Of a stretch of 64,000 nt of DNA, positions 45,040 to 53,126 are shown piece by piece. The notes beneath the pieces were generated by a model, which was given only the letters and a program-made list of their open reading frames with translations, did not search any database and was not told the DNA's origin. Each line of letters begins with the position of its first letter. Position 1 is the stretch's first letter. The DNA comes from Bifidobacterium breve (GTDB taxonomy: Bacteria > Actinomycetota > Acidimicrobiia > Acidimicrobiales > Acidimicrobilacustridaceae). The DNA is taken from positions 19,639 to 83,638 of the forward strand of contig CAMAQM010000006.1 in assembly GCA_945860545.1 (NCBI GenBank). Reading direction: 5' to 3'. The position numbers and the translations under genes were made by a program.

Positions 45040-45831
45040 GTGGGAAACTCGGGTGTGCGCACCATTGGCATCGATCTCGCCGCCCAGCCGTCCAACACCG
45101 GCGTGTGTGTCGTCGACTGGGACCATGGAGTGGTTGAACGCGCTGGGGTGAACACGTCGGCGGGTGGTGACGGCGAGCTCGTGGAACTCATGGCTGCACC
45201 CGGTGTCGGTCGCGTCGGGATTGACGCACCACTCGGCTGGCCGGACGCGTTCGTCGAGGCGATCGTCGCCCACCACCATGGGCGCATGTGGCCCGCAGTG
45301 GACCAGAACCCCGATGACCATCGCCGCACCTTGCGTCTGCGGCGCACCGACACCGAGGTCGCCTCCCAGACCGGTCGGCACCCCATGTCGGTGTCCGCCG
45401 ATCGGATCGCGGTGGCGGCCATGCGCGGCGCCCGGCTCCAGGCGTTGCTGATTGACGTGACCGGCGAACCTGACGTCGTTGACCGTTCCGGCGTGACGGG
45501 TCTCGTCGCCGAGACCTATCCCGCCGCAGCGCTCACCGTGTGGGATCTGCCGTCGAACGGGTACAAGGGTGCCGGGGGTCGTCTCGTGCGCGCCGAGATC
45601 CTCGACGGTCTCGTGAAGCGCTCCGGGCTGGCCGTTGCGCAGGACGCGGCCACGGCCATGGTGGCCACCGACCACGTGCTCGACGCCTTCGTGTGCGCGT
45701 TGGTGGCCCGGGCGGTGCTCGATGGGGCGACGACCCCACCGCCCACCGACGACTGGGAGGCGGCCCGACGCGAAGGCTGGATCCACGTGCCGGACCCGCA
45801 CTGGTGCGGGTCGGGCGGGCGAACCGACTAG
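45040..45831 (+). CDS. DUF429 family protein
   Basis: A 263-residue DUF429 protein, a predicted RNase H-like fold: TIGIDLAAQPSNTGVCVVDW, VGIDAPLGWPDAFV, RRTDTEV, AETYPAAALTVW and TDHVLDAFVCALVARA. The acidic residues in GIDLA, GIDAP and DHVLDA could form a metal site. Biochemical function is not established. The GTG at 45040 or the in-frame GTG at 45055 may be the start. It converges on the alcohol dehydrogenase, overlapping its end by about four bases. Confidence 0.78.
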   Translation: MGNSGVRTIGIDLAAQPSNTGVCVVDWDHGVVERAGVNTSAGGDGELVELMAAPGVGRVGIDAPLGWPDAFVEAIVAHHHGRMWPAVDQNPDDHRRTLRLRRTDTEVASQTGRHPMSVSADRIAVAAMRGARLQALLIDVTGEPDVVDRSGVTGLVAETYPAAALTVWDLPSNGYKGAGGRLVRAEILDGLVKRSGLAVAQDAATAMVATDHVLDAFVCALVARAVLDGATTPPPTDDWEAARREGWIHVPDPHWCGSGGRTD

Positions 45832-46868
45832 GGCACCATCACCGCCCGGCCATGGATCTGTCCGGCCGCCAGTCGTTCGTAGGCGTCGGCGGCGTCGTCG
45901 AGGGCGACCTGTTGCACCTCGGCGCCGATGTGGCCGTCACGGGCGAGGGCGAGAACCTCCATGAGTTCGGTGATGCTGCCCCAGTACGTGGTGGCGAAGG
46001 AGACCTCGTAGGCCTGGGAGAAGAAGTTGAAGTTGTGGCTCCCCCCACCGATCCCCACCAGCGTGACGTGACCGAGGGTCTGCGCTGACGCTGCGGCCAG
46101 CGCCAAGGTGGCGTCCACCCCGACGAAGTCGAGCACCACCTCCGCCCCCCGGCCACCGGTGAACTCGCTCACCTCCGCAGCGGCGTCAGGGCCCGAGATC
46201 ACCCCATGGCTGGCACCCACCCGGCCGGCGAGGGCGAGGCCGTCGTGGGAGGTGTCCACGGCGAGCACCTGGGCTGCGGTGGTGGCGGCGAGGATCTGTA
46301 CGGCAAGGTGACCGAGGCCGCCACCGGCACCGATGACGACGGCGGTGGAACCCGGGACGAGGAGATGTCGTGATCGAGCGATGGCGTGGTACGGCGTCAG
46401 GCCGGCATCGGTGAGTGGGGCGGCTTCGACCGGGGTGAGACCGTCGAGTGGGACCAACAGACGGGGGGAGGGGACGAGCAGGTACTCGGCCATGCCCCCG
46501 TTGGTTCCAAGTCCGCCACCCATGGCTCCGAGGGAGGCGGCGTTCTCGCAGTAGTTCTCCATGCCGGCACGACAACGGCGACACATCCCACATCCCCACG
46601 CGCCGTAGACCGCCACCGGCGTGCCGACCTCAAGGCCCCCAACGCCTGCACCGACGGCGTGGACCCATCCGGCGTTCTCGTGACCAAGGGTGAACGGCAA
46701 CGGGAAGGGCATCATCCCCTCGTCGAAATCGTGGAGCAGGTGGAGGTCGGAGTGGCACGCCCCCGCACCACCGATGCGCACCACCACCTGACCGGGGCCG
46801 GGCTCGGGTTCAGCCACCTCGCGCAGTTCGGGTGCCTGTTTCCAACCTGTGATCTGTAGGGCCTTCAC
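45828..46868 (-). CDS. Zinc-type alcohol dehydrogenase
   Basis: A 346-residue medium-chain dehydrogenase: ACHSDLHLLHD and GHENAGWVHAVG for catalytic zinc, CGMCRRCRAGMENYC for structural zinc, VVIGAGGGLGHLAVQIL for NAD. Resembles the Adh/AdhA-type aliphatic or aryl alcohol dehydrogenases. The GTG at 46868 has GGAGGT at good spacing; the 119-residue longer frame lacks homology. Not linked to the palindrome regulon. Function beyond alcohol/aldehyde interconversion cannot be given. Confidence 0.85.
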   Translation of the reverse strand: MKALQITGWKQAPELREVAEPEPGPGQVVVRIGGAGACHSDLHLLHDFDEGMMPFPLPFTLGHENAGWVHAVGAGVGGLEVGTPVAVYGAWGCGMCRRCRAGMENYCENAASLGAMGGGLGTNGGMAEYLLVPSPRLLVPLDGLTPVEAAPLTDAGLTPYHAIARSRHLLVPGSTAVVIGAGGGLGHLAVQILAATTAAQVLAVDTSHDGLALAGRVGASHGVISGPDAAAEVSEFTGGRGAEVVLDFVGVDATLALAAASAQTLGHVTLVGIGGGSHNFNFFSQAYEVSFATTYWGSITELMEVLALARDGHIGAEVQQVALDDAADAYERLAAGQIHGRAVMVP

Positions 46869-46935
46869 GAGTGCTGACCTCCTGTCACCCACGACGCACC
46901 CACTGTGCGCCATCCCCGACGCCCACCACGATGGC

Positions 46936-46962
46936 GGTCCCGGGGGTGTTCCCCTAGGGACC
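46936..46962. promoter_or_regulatory. Strong hairpin in divergent region
   Basis: GGTCCC...GGGACC outer arms and GGGG...CCCC inner arms around a short loop, in the 214-base gap between the alcohol dehydrogenase (46868) and the DUF2786 gene (47083). The rest of the gap holds no recognised gene. Confidence 0.4.
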
Positions 46963-47082
46963 AAGGTCACCGCAGGTGGGTCAAGGGCCACGGTAGGCGG
47001 GATTGCGTCGGTTCGCGCCGGGGTGGTGGGCTCCGACTGGCACAGTGGGGTCCACACAGACCCACCAGCACGGGAGCGTTCG

Positions 47083-47838
47083 GTGGCGCCACCACGAGAC
47101 AGTGACAATCCAGTGGAGGTCGGCACCGGCGCCGACGAGGCGCGCCTGTACGACAAGGTGCGGGCACTGCTGCGCAAAGCGGAGTCGACCTCGTTCCCCG
47201 CTGAGGCTGAAGCGCTCACCGCCAAAGCACAGGACCTGCTCGCCCGTTACGCCCTCGACCGGGCGTTGCTCGATGGCGACCGATCGCCAGGTGCGGGTGG
47301 TGGGCCGGTGGTGCGTTCCGTGGCGGTACCGGGCACCTACGCCACCGGCCGGGCCATGCTGCTCGGGGCGGTCGCCACCGCCAACCGGTGCACCGCAGTG
47401 TGGGACCCCCACGCCACCACCGCCATGGTGGTCGGCTACCGGGTCGACCTCGACGCCGTCGAGGTGTTGTGGACATCGCTGGCGTCCCAGGCGGAAGCAG
47501 AGATGGTGGTGGCCGGACCGCAGCGGGACCCACGGGGCCGTTCCCGTACCCGGTCGTGGCGAGCTGCGTTTTGGGTCTCGTTCGCCCAGCGCATCGGCCA
47601 GCGGCTTGACGAACAGGCCCGGCTGACGGTGGCGACGATCGAATCTGAACAGCACGCCGATCTCACCCCGGTGTTGGCGTCACGTCGTGACGAGGTCGAC
47701 GCCACATTGCGTGAGCACTTCCCTCGGCTCACCACCCGGCGGACCCGGGTCACCAACGGCGACGGCTTTTCCGCTGGTCGTCACGCCGCCGACCGGGCCG
47801 ATCTCGTGGGGCGTCGACCTCTGCGGGGCGGCGCCTGA
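47083..47838 (+). CDS. DUF2786 domain protein
   Basis: A 251-residue protein with an N-terminal DUF2786 domain: LYDKVRALLRKAESTSFPAEAEALTAKAQDLLARYALD (two helices with the signature KAEST-FP-EAEAL-AKAQ-L). The remainder (TGRAMLLGAVATANRCTAVW, RSWRAAFWVSFAQRIGQRL) is conserved but uncharacterised. The GTG at 47083 is preceded by GGGAG; starts further up lack support. Function unknown; often called phage- or SprT-associated domain in other bacteria. Confidence 0.75.
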   Translation: MAPPRDSDNPVEVGTGADEARLYDKVRALLRKAESTSFPAEAEALTAKAQDLLARYALDRALLDGDRSPGAGGGPVVRSVAVPGTYATGRAMLLGAVATANRCTAVWDPHATTAMVVGYRVDLDAVEVLWTSLASQAEAEMVVAGPQRDPRGRSRTRSWRAAFWVSFAQRIGQRLDEQARLTVATIESEQHADLTPVLASRRDEVDATLREHFPRLTTRRTRVTNGDGFSAGRHAADRADLVGRRPLRGGA

Positions 47839-47858
47839 GCGTGTCGACGGCTCGGTGG

Positions 47859-48122
47859 TCAGGCCACCAAGGCCAAGATCACCACCACCACGAAGGCCAC
47901 CGCAGTGATCGGGGCGATGACCCGCACGACTTTGGTGGCTGCGGTCCGGTTCGCTTCGAGTTCGGCGAGACGTTGGACACGATCGGTGGGGTCCGGGTTG
48001 GCCCGGCGTCCCCGCTCCGCAGCGGTGGACTGCACCCACCAGATGCCCATCATGCACAACAAGATGAACAGCACCACCGCGACGAACACGAGCGCCACGG
48101 GCCCACTCCCGGTGTCCTCCAC
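47859..48122 (-). CDS. Small two-helix membrane protein
   Basis: An 87-residue protein with two transmembrane helices: about residues 8-30 (VALVFVAVVLFILLCMMGIWW) and 63-85 (VRVIAPITAVAFVVVVILAL), joined by a charged cytoplasmic or external loop rich in Arg/Glu. The GTG start at 48122 lies two bases after the LLM gene stop, so it is probably co-transcribed. The longer frame (239 codons) is a shadow of the LLM gene. No family recognised. Confidence 0.6.
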   Translation of the reverse strand: MEDTGSGPVALVFVAVVLFILLCMMGIWWVQSTAAERGRRANPDPTDRVQRLAELEANRTAATKVVRVIAPITAVAFVVVVILALVA

Positions 48123-48124
48123 GT

Positions 48125-49018
48125 TCAGCCCCTCGCCACGTCGGCGAGCAGCGCGGTCGTTCGCTCGAGGTTGGCGAACGGCGCCGCCACGAACTCGGTG
48201 GCTCCGGCGGCGAACAGGGCATCGATCTGGCTGCGCACCTCGTCCTCGGTACCCACCACCGCCACGTCGCCGGGACCCTCGGCGCCTTCGCGGTCGAGCA
48301 TGGCCCGGTATGACGGCAGCGTGCCGTAGATGGCGAACAACTCCGCCGCGGTGGCCCGTGCCCCAGCGGTGTCGTCGGTGACGGCGACGGGGAGCGACAC
48401 GACGACCCGAGGTGCGGGTCGGCCGGCGTCTGCGGCCGCGGCGTTGATGACCGGAGCGACGTGCTCGGCAATGGTGGCACGACCCGTCATCCAGGTCATG
48501 GTGCCCGCCGTGGTGGCTCCTGCCAGGCGGAGCATCTTCTCCCCGAGGGCGGCGACGAGCACCGGCACCGGATCGCACGGCACGTCGAGGGTGACCCGCC
48601 CGGTGAGGGTTTCGCCGGCGAAGTTCGAGGGCTCCCCGTCACACAGCGGGACGAGAATCGACAGGTACTCGCGCATGTGTCGCAGCGGCCGGTCGAAACT
48701 CATGCCCAACATCCCCTCGATGACCACCTGGTGGCTGAGGCCGATGCCGAGGTGTAGCCGGCCGCCACTGGCCTGCTGGGTGGTGCGGGCCTGGGCGGCG
48801 AGCATCATGGGATGGCGAGGGTAGGTGGGCACCACCCCGGTGCCGAGGGCAATGTCGGGAACTTCCCGGCCGGCAATGGCGAGCGCGGTCAGGGCGTCAA
48901 GGCCGAAGATCTGTGACGACCACGCCGAGTGCAGCCCGGCCTCGTGGGCGGCCCGGGTGGTGGCGACGATGTCGTCAACGGTGCGGCCACCAATGGTGAC
49001 CCCGATGTGCGGGCTCAC
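48125..49018 (-). CDS. LLM-class F420-dependent oxidoreductase
   Basis: A 297-residue luciferase-like protein: IGVTIGGRTVDDIVATTRAAHEAGLHSAWSSQIFGLDALTALA, GTGVVPTYPRHPMMLAAQARTTQQASGGRLHLGIGLSHQVV, VLVAALGEKMLRLAG. It fits the TIGR03564-type actinobacterial F420 oxidoreductases. The GTG start overlaps the HD-gene stop by four bases (GTGA). Substrate unknown. Confidence 0.82.
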   Translation of the reverse strand: MSPHIGVTIGGRTVDDIVATTRAAHEAGLHSAWSSQIFGLDALTALAIAGREVPDIALGTGVVPTYPRHPMMLAAQARTTQQASGGRLHLGIGLSHQVVIEGMLGMSFDRPLRHMREYLSILVPLCDGEPSNFAGETLTGRVTLDVPCDPVPVLVAALGEKMLRLAGATTAGTMTWMTGRATIAEHVAPVINAAAADAGRPAPRVVVSLPVAVTDDTAGARATAAELFAIYGTLPSYRAMLDREGAEGPGDVAVVGTEDEVRSQIDALFAAGATEFVAAPFANLERTTALLADVARG

Positions 49019-49578
49019 ATGAACTTCGCTTGGCTGAACACTGCCCGCACCCGGTCAGCGAAATGGTCGAGCCCGGGGGTGGGGTAGTCCGGGTCGAAAC
49101 TCGTCTGGTCCCAGTCGTCGGCGAAGCGGGCGGCGAGGGTGAACTCGTCGGGGGTGAGCGAGTCCCGATGGGTTTCGCGGGCCTCGGGGTTCCCGCCGAA
49201 GTGGTGGTAGTAGTGCTGACCCTGGAAGTCCTGGTGGACGCGGATCATCTCGTACACGTCCTTGCGGACGTAGGGCTGGAGGATGGCCGCCGCGATCCCG
49301 GGGTGGTTCGGCACGCTGATGGCCTTGCCGATGTCGTGGCAGAGGGCTGCGACCACGACCTCGTCGTCGGCGCCATCCGCTTCGGCCCTCGCTGCGGTCT
49401 GCAGGCAGTGCGTCAACTGGTCGGTGCCGAAACCGTCGGTGATGTCGGCGAGGTCACCGAGGAGCGACAGAATCTTCTCGGGAACCCTCGACTGGTTGGC
49501 GGCGGTCTCCCGGCCGATGATCATCCAGTCGTCGAGGGTCGACTCGTCCATGCGGGTGAAGGTGGCGCTCTCGGTCAC
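49015..49578 (-). CDS. HD-domain phosphohydrolase-like protein
   Basis: A 187-residue HD-superfamily protein: DQLTHCLQTAARAEADGADDEVVVAALCHDIGKAI gives the conserved His and HD pair, with downstream H and D (VHQDFQGQHYYHHFGG; ARFADDWDQTSFD) as metal ligands. Similar to small HD proteins near catabolic genes, with some likeness to the myo-inositol-oxygenase/phosphonate HD oxygenases. The GTG at 49578 follows GGAGGA; the longer start at 49626 is rejected. Translationally coupled to the LLM gene. Confidence 0.78.
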   Translation of the reverse strand: MTESATFTRMDESTLDDWMIIGRETAANQSRVPEKILSLLGDLADITDGFGTDQLTHCLQTAARAEADGADDEVVVAALCHDIGKAISVPNHPGIAAAILQPYVRKDVYEMIRVHQDFQGQHYYHHFGGNPEARETHRDSLTPDEFTLAARFADDWDQTSFDPDYPTPGLDHFADRVRAVFSQAKFM

Positions 49579-49650
49579 GTTGTCCTCCGGCTCGGCGGGT
49601 GGTTCAGTTCCCCAAGCGTGCCACACCGTGGCCGTCGGGCTTCCTTCGGG

Positions 49651-51195
49651 TCAGTCCCGCAGCAGGCGGCGCAGGATCTTGCCCGAGGCGGACTTGGGAA
49701 TCTCGTCCACGAACGCCACCTCACGGATCTGCTTGTAGCTCGCCACGCGCTCTGCGACGAAGGCCTGCACGTCCGATGCGGTGGTGTCCGCACCGGGCTT
49801 GAGGACCACGAACGCCTTCGGCAGTTCGCCGGCCTCCTCGTCGGGGATGCCGACCACCGCCACGTCAGCCACCTCCGGGTGGGTGAGCAGCAGGGCCTCG
49901 AGTTCGGCGGGAGGGACCTGGAAGCCCTTGTACTTGATGAGCTCCTTGAGCCGGTCGACGATGGAGAAGTGCCCGTCGGCATCGGCGTGGCCGATGTCCC
50001 CGGTGTGGAGCCAACCGTCGGCGTCGATGGTGTCGGCGGTGGCGGTCGGGTTGTTGAGGTACCCCTTCATGACCTGAGGGCCACGGACCCACAGTTCACC
50101 GTCCTCACCGACTTCGCAGTCCTCGCCGGTGTCGGGGTTCACGACCCGGCACTCGGTGTTTGGTACGAGGATGCCGATGGTGCCGGCCCGGCCCTGGCCT
50201 TCGGGGGTGGCGTGGGTGACCGGACTCAACTCGGTCATCCCGTAGCCCTGCACGACCTCACAGCCCAGACGGGCCGCCGCCTCGTCGGCGAGGTCTGCCC
50301 CCAGCGGCGCGGCACCGGAGAACAGTCGCTCCACCGACGACAGGTCGTACTGGTCGACGAGGGGGTGTTTGGCGAGGGCCAGCACGATGGGTGGGACGAC
50401 CACACCGAGGCGGATGCGGTGCTGCTGGGAGAGTGTGAGGAACTGTTCGAGGTCGAAGCGGGGCATGGTCACCACGGTGCCGCCGGAGGCCAGCGCCAGG
50501 TTCATCAGCACCTGCATGCCGTAGATGTGGAAGAACGGCAACACGCTCAACATCGCTTCGCCGCGGGTGAACGGCAGCACCGCCTCGACCTGCACGAGGT
50601 TGGCCACCAGGTTGCGGTGGGTGAGTTCCACCCCTTTGGACAACCCGGTGGTCCCGCTCGAATAGGGGAGGGCGACGAGATCCTCGGCGGGGTCCACCGC
50701 CACGTGCTCGACGTGTGGGGCACCCATGAGGTCGCTGAGGCTGCCCACACCGTCGAGGTCGCACGGGTCGATGGACGCGACCCGTTCCACCCCGGTCCCT
50801 TCGGCGGCTTCGAGGGCGAGGGCGGCGAGTGGCGAGACGGTGACGAGGATGCGGGCGCCGGAGTCGTTGAGCTGGTGGCGGACCTCACCGGCGGTGTAGG
50901 TCGGGTTGATGGTGGTCACTGCGCCGCCGGCCCACGCCGTGCCGTGGAACACCACGGCGTAGTGGGGGATGTTGGGGGCCATGATGGCCACCACGTCGCC
51001 CCGGGTGATGCCGGCCTCAACGAGTCCGCCGGCGAGGCTTTGGATCATCGTGGACAGTTCGCCGTAGGTGATGGTCAACCCGGAGGTCCCGTCCACGAGC
51101 GCCGGCTGGGCCGACAGTTCGTCGGCGTGCCGCAGGATGAACCGGGTGAGTGGCGTTGCGGGGATCTCGACGTCAGGCAGCTGGCTCGTGAACAT
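49651..51195 (-). CDS. 4-coumarate-CoA-ligase-like acyl-CoA synthetase
   Basis: A 514-residue ANL ligase: LPYSSGTTGLSKGVELTHRNLVANL, VLPFFHIYGMQVLMNLALASGG, VVQGYGMTELSPVTHATPEG, WLHTGDIGHADADGHFSIVDRLKELIKYKGFQVPPAELE and the catalytic lysine in IPKSASGKILRRLLRD. It activates an aryl or fatty acid to its CoA ester. The ATG follows GAGGAGCACC. It is a plain 4CL-type enzyme; the exact acid is unknown. Confidence 0.88.
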   Translation of the reverse strand: MFTSQLPDVEIPATPLTRFILRHADELSAQPALVDGTSGLTITYGELSTMIQSLAGGLVEAGITRGDVVAIMAPNIPHYAVVFHGTAWAGGAVTTINPTYTAGEVRHQLNDSGARILVTVSPLAALALEAAEGTGVERVASIDPCDLDGVGSLSDLMGAPHVEHVAVDPAEDLVALPYSSGTTGLSKGVELTHRNLVANLVQVEAVLPFTRGEAMLSVLPFFHIYGMQVLMNLALASGGTVVTMPRFDLEQFLTLSQQHRIRLGVVVPPIVLALAKHPLVDQYDLSSVERLFSGAAPLGADLADEAAARLGCEVVQGYGMTELSPVTHATPEGQGRAGTIGILVPNTECRVVNPDTGEDCEVGEDGELWVRGPQVMKGYLNNPTATADTIDADGWLHTGDIGHADADGHFSIVDRLKELIKYKGFQVPPAELEALLLTHPEVADVAVVGIPDEEAGELPKAFVVLKPGADTTASDVQAFVAERVASYKQIREVAFVDEIPKSASGKILRRLLRD

Positions 51196-51302
51196 GGTGC
51201 TCCTCAGGTACGGCGTGGACTCGCCGGCATTTCCTAGCAGGCGCCTCGCCGGCCTGCCCGGGCCGGCGGGGTGGGACCCCGGGGTGGCCGCGAACCGGCG
51301 GC

Positions 51303-51308
51303 TAGGTT
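51303..51308 (+). promoter_or_regulatory. Candidate -10 element, leaderless-type
   Basis: TAGGTT six bases before the ATG at 51315. Confidence 0.45.
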
Positions 51309-51314
51309 GGCTCC

Positions 51315-51812
51315 ATGTCTTTCCTCACCCCTGCCGAGCGGTTCCGTCGTCTCCCCGTCGTCGTGTTGGCGGCCGTCGCACTCGTTGGCGGTGTTGCCGC
51401 CGGGTGCTCGTCGAGTGAGGACACCTCCTCGACGTCGACCACCACGGCGTCGACGGCACCCGCCCAGGACGCCGGTCAGGAGGTGGAACGGTTCAACGAC
51501 CCCACCGCGCCGGTGGAGGTGACCGTCGGACAGACCTTCCAGATCACCTTCCCCGCTGACGCCGGCAACTGTTTCTCGTGGGACCTCACCACCACGGACT
51601 CCCCGGTGGTGAGTCTCGTGACGTCGCGCCCTTCCGCCATCACCGACACTGCCGACGACCCCGCCCTCACCGGTGAGAGCGACACCGACGTGTTCGAGTT
51701 CACCGCCAACGAGGCGGGTCAGGTCGACCTGGCGTTCAGCGAGATCTCGCCGTGCGAACCGGGCACCACCGAGGCCACCAAGTCGGTCACGGTGATTGTC
51801 ACCGCCAGCTGA
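51315..51812 (+). CDS. Lipoprotein with chagasin-like (I42) domain
   Basis: A 165-residue lipoprotein. Residues 1-31 are a signal peptide with lipobox VAAGC, followed by a Ser/Thr linker. The folded part has GQTFQITFPADAGNCFSWDLTT, loosely like the chagasin-type protease-inhibitor (I42) pattern, and EFTANEAGQVDLAFSEISPCEPG, with two cysteines likely bonded. It would sit outside the membrane. The I42 assignment is tentative. Confidence 0.6.
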   Translation: MSFLTPAERFRRLPVVVLAAVALVGGVAAGCSSSEDTSSTSTTTASTAPAQDAGQEVERFNDPTAPVEVTVGQTFQITFPADAGNCFSWDLTTTDSPVVSLVTSRPSAITDTADDPALTGESDTDVFEFTANEAGQVDLAFSEISPCEPGTTEATKSVTVIVTAS

Positions 51813-51874
51813 GTCGCCACGAACCGGGCCGGTCGCGCTCGCCGGGCGGCCGGCAGCCGCTACGGTGCGCGTCC

Positions 51875-53032
51875 ATGGACGTCGGGTCATCTCGCCGTGC
51901 CGTGGGCACCCGGGCTGTTGCGCTCACCATTGCCTTCACCTTGTCGCTGGTGGCCGTCACCTGCGGCACCGACGGTCGGGATTCGCTGAGCAGTCTCGCC
52001 GCACCAACCAGTGCTGAGCCCACCACCACGACGACCACCTTCGTGCCCCGATCGTTCGTCGTGGCCGCCACCGGGGACTTCTTGTTGCACTCGCGGGTGG
52101 TGGACAACGCTGCGGCCAACGCCGGCGGTCAGGGGTACGACTTTGCTCCGATGCTGGCCGAGATCGCTCCGCTCATCAGCGCTGCGGATCTCGCCATCTG
52201 CCATTCGGAGACGCCGTTGTCCATCGACAACAGCGTCATTGCCGACTACCCGATCTTCAGTGTCCCGTGGGAGATCGCCCGGGACGCCAAAGCCGCCGGG
52301 TACGACGGGTGCTCGACGGCGTCGAACCACTCGCTCGACCAGGGTGCGAGGGGGGTGACGGAGACCGTGGAGGTGTTCGAACGGGCCGGACTCGGCCAGA
52401 GCGGGATGGCCCGCTCCGCCGAGGAAGCGGCGACCCCACCCATCTACGACGCCAACGGGGTGCAGGTCGGGCACCTTTCGTACACCTACGGCCTCAACGG
52501 CATGCCGATGCCCGAACCGTGGATGGCGAATCTCATTGACGTGGATCGCATACTCGCCGACGCCGCAGCGGTGCGTGCCCGTGGTGCTGAGGTGGTGCTG
52601 GTGAGCATGCACTGGGGCAACGAGTACCAGCACGAACCCACCCCGGTGCAGGTCGAGCAGGCCACCGCCCTGCTGAACTCGCCCGACATCGATGCCATCA
52701 TCGGGGACCACGTCCACGTCATCCAGCCCATCGACACCATCAACGCCAAACCGGTGCTCTACGGGCTCGGGAACTCGTTGTCGAACCAGACCGACCCGGC
52801 ACCCAAACGTGACGGGATGATCGCGTACCTCACCATCACCGAGACCTCTCCGGGAACGTTCGTGACCGAGCGGGTGGCCTACACCCCGACGTGGGTCCAC
52901 TACCCCGGCACCATCATCCGCCCCGTCACCCTCGACACGGTCCCCGAGTCGTACCGGCGCACGGCCGAGAACCTCAATCTGCTCGGCACGTTCGACGGGC
53001 CGGTGGTCTACGACCCCGCCGAACTGCGGTAG
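51875..53032 (+). CDS. CapA-family metallophosphoesterase-like lipoprotein
   Basis: A 385-residue exported protein with a signal peptide and possible lipobox (VAVTC), a Thr-rich linker, and a CapA/PGA_cap domain: FVVAATGDFLLHSRVVDNA, SAADLAICHSETPLS, STASNHSLDQGARGVTETVEVFERAG, VVLVSMHWGNEY, DIDAIIGDHVHVIQPID. These Asp, Asn and His residues match the metallophosphatase-like metal site. CapA relatives act in poly-glutamate capsule or wall metabolism. The ATG at 51875 has TACGGT eight bases upstream. Confidence 0.82.
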   Translation: MDVGSSRRAVGTRAVALTIAFTLSLVAVTCGTDGRDSLSSLAAPTSAEPTTTTTTFVPRSFVVAATGDFLLHSRVVDNAAANAGGQGYDFAPMLAEIAPLISAADLAICHSETPLSIDNSVIADYPIFSVPWEIARDAKAAGYDGCSTASNHSLDQGARGVTETVEVFERAGLGQSGMARSAEEAATPPIYDANGVQVGHLSYTYGLNGMPMPEPWMANLIDVDRILADAAAVRARGAEVVLVSMHWGNEYQHEPTPVQVEQATALLNSPDIDAIIGDHVHVIQPIDTINAKPVLYGLGNSLSNQTDPAPKRDGMIAYLTITETSPGTFVTERVAYTPTWVHYPGTIIRPVTLDTVPESYRRTAENLNLLGTFDGPVVYDPAELR

Positions 53033-53126
53033 GGCACCACCCCCTGCGAGGGCCGTCGCCGAGGAGTACGGTGTCCCCTCTGCCGCCGCGAGGACGGCGT
53101 CACACGAACATCCTGGGGGGACCACC

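Noticed and set aside
46849..47082. Longer N-terminus for the DUF2786 protein
   Set aside because: The stretch lacks homology, contains the hairpin, and overlaps the start region of the divergent alcohol dehydrogenase.
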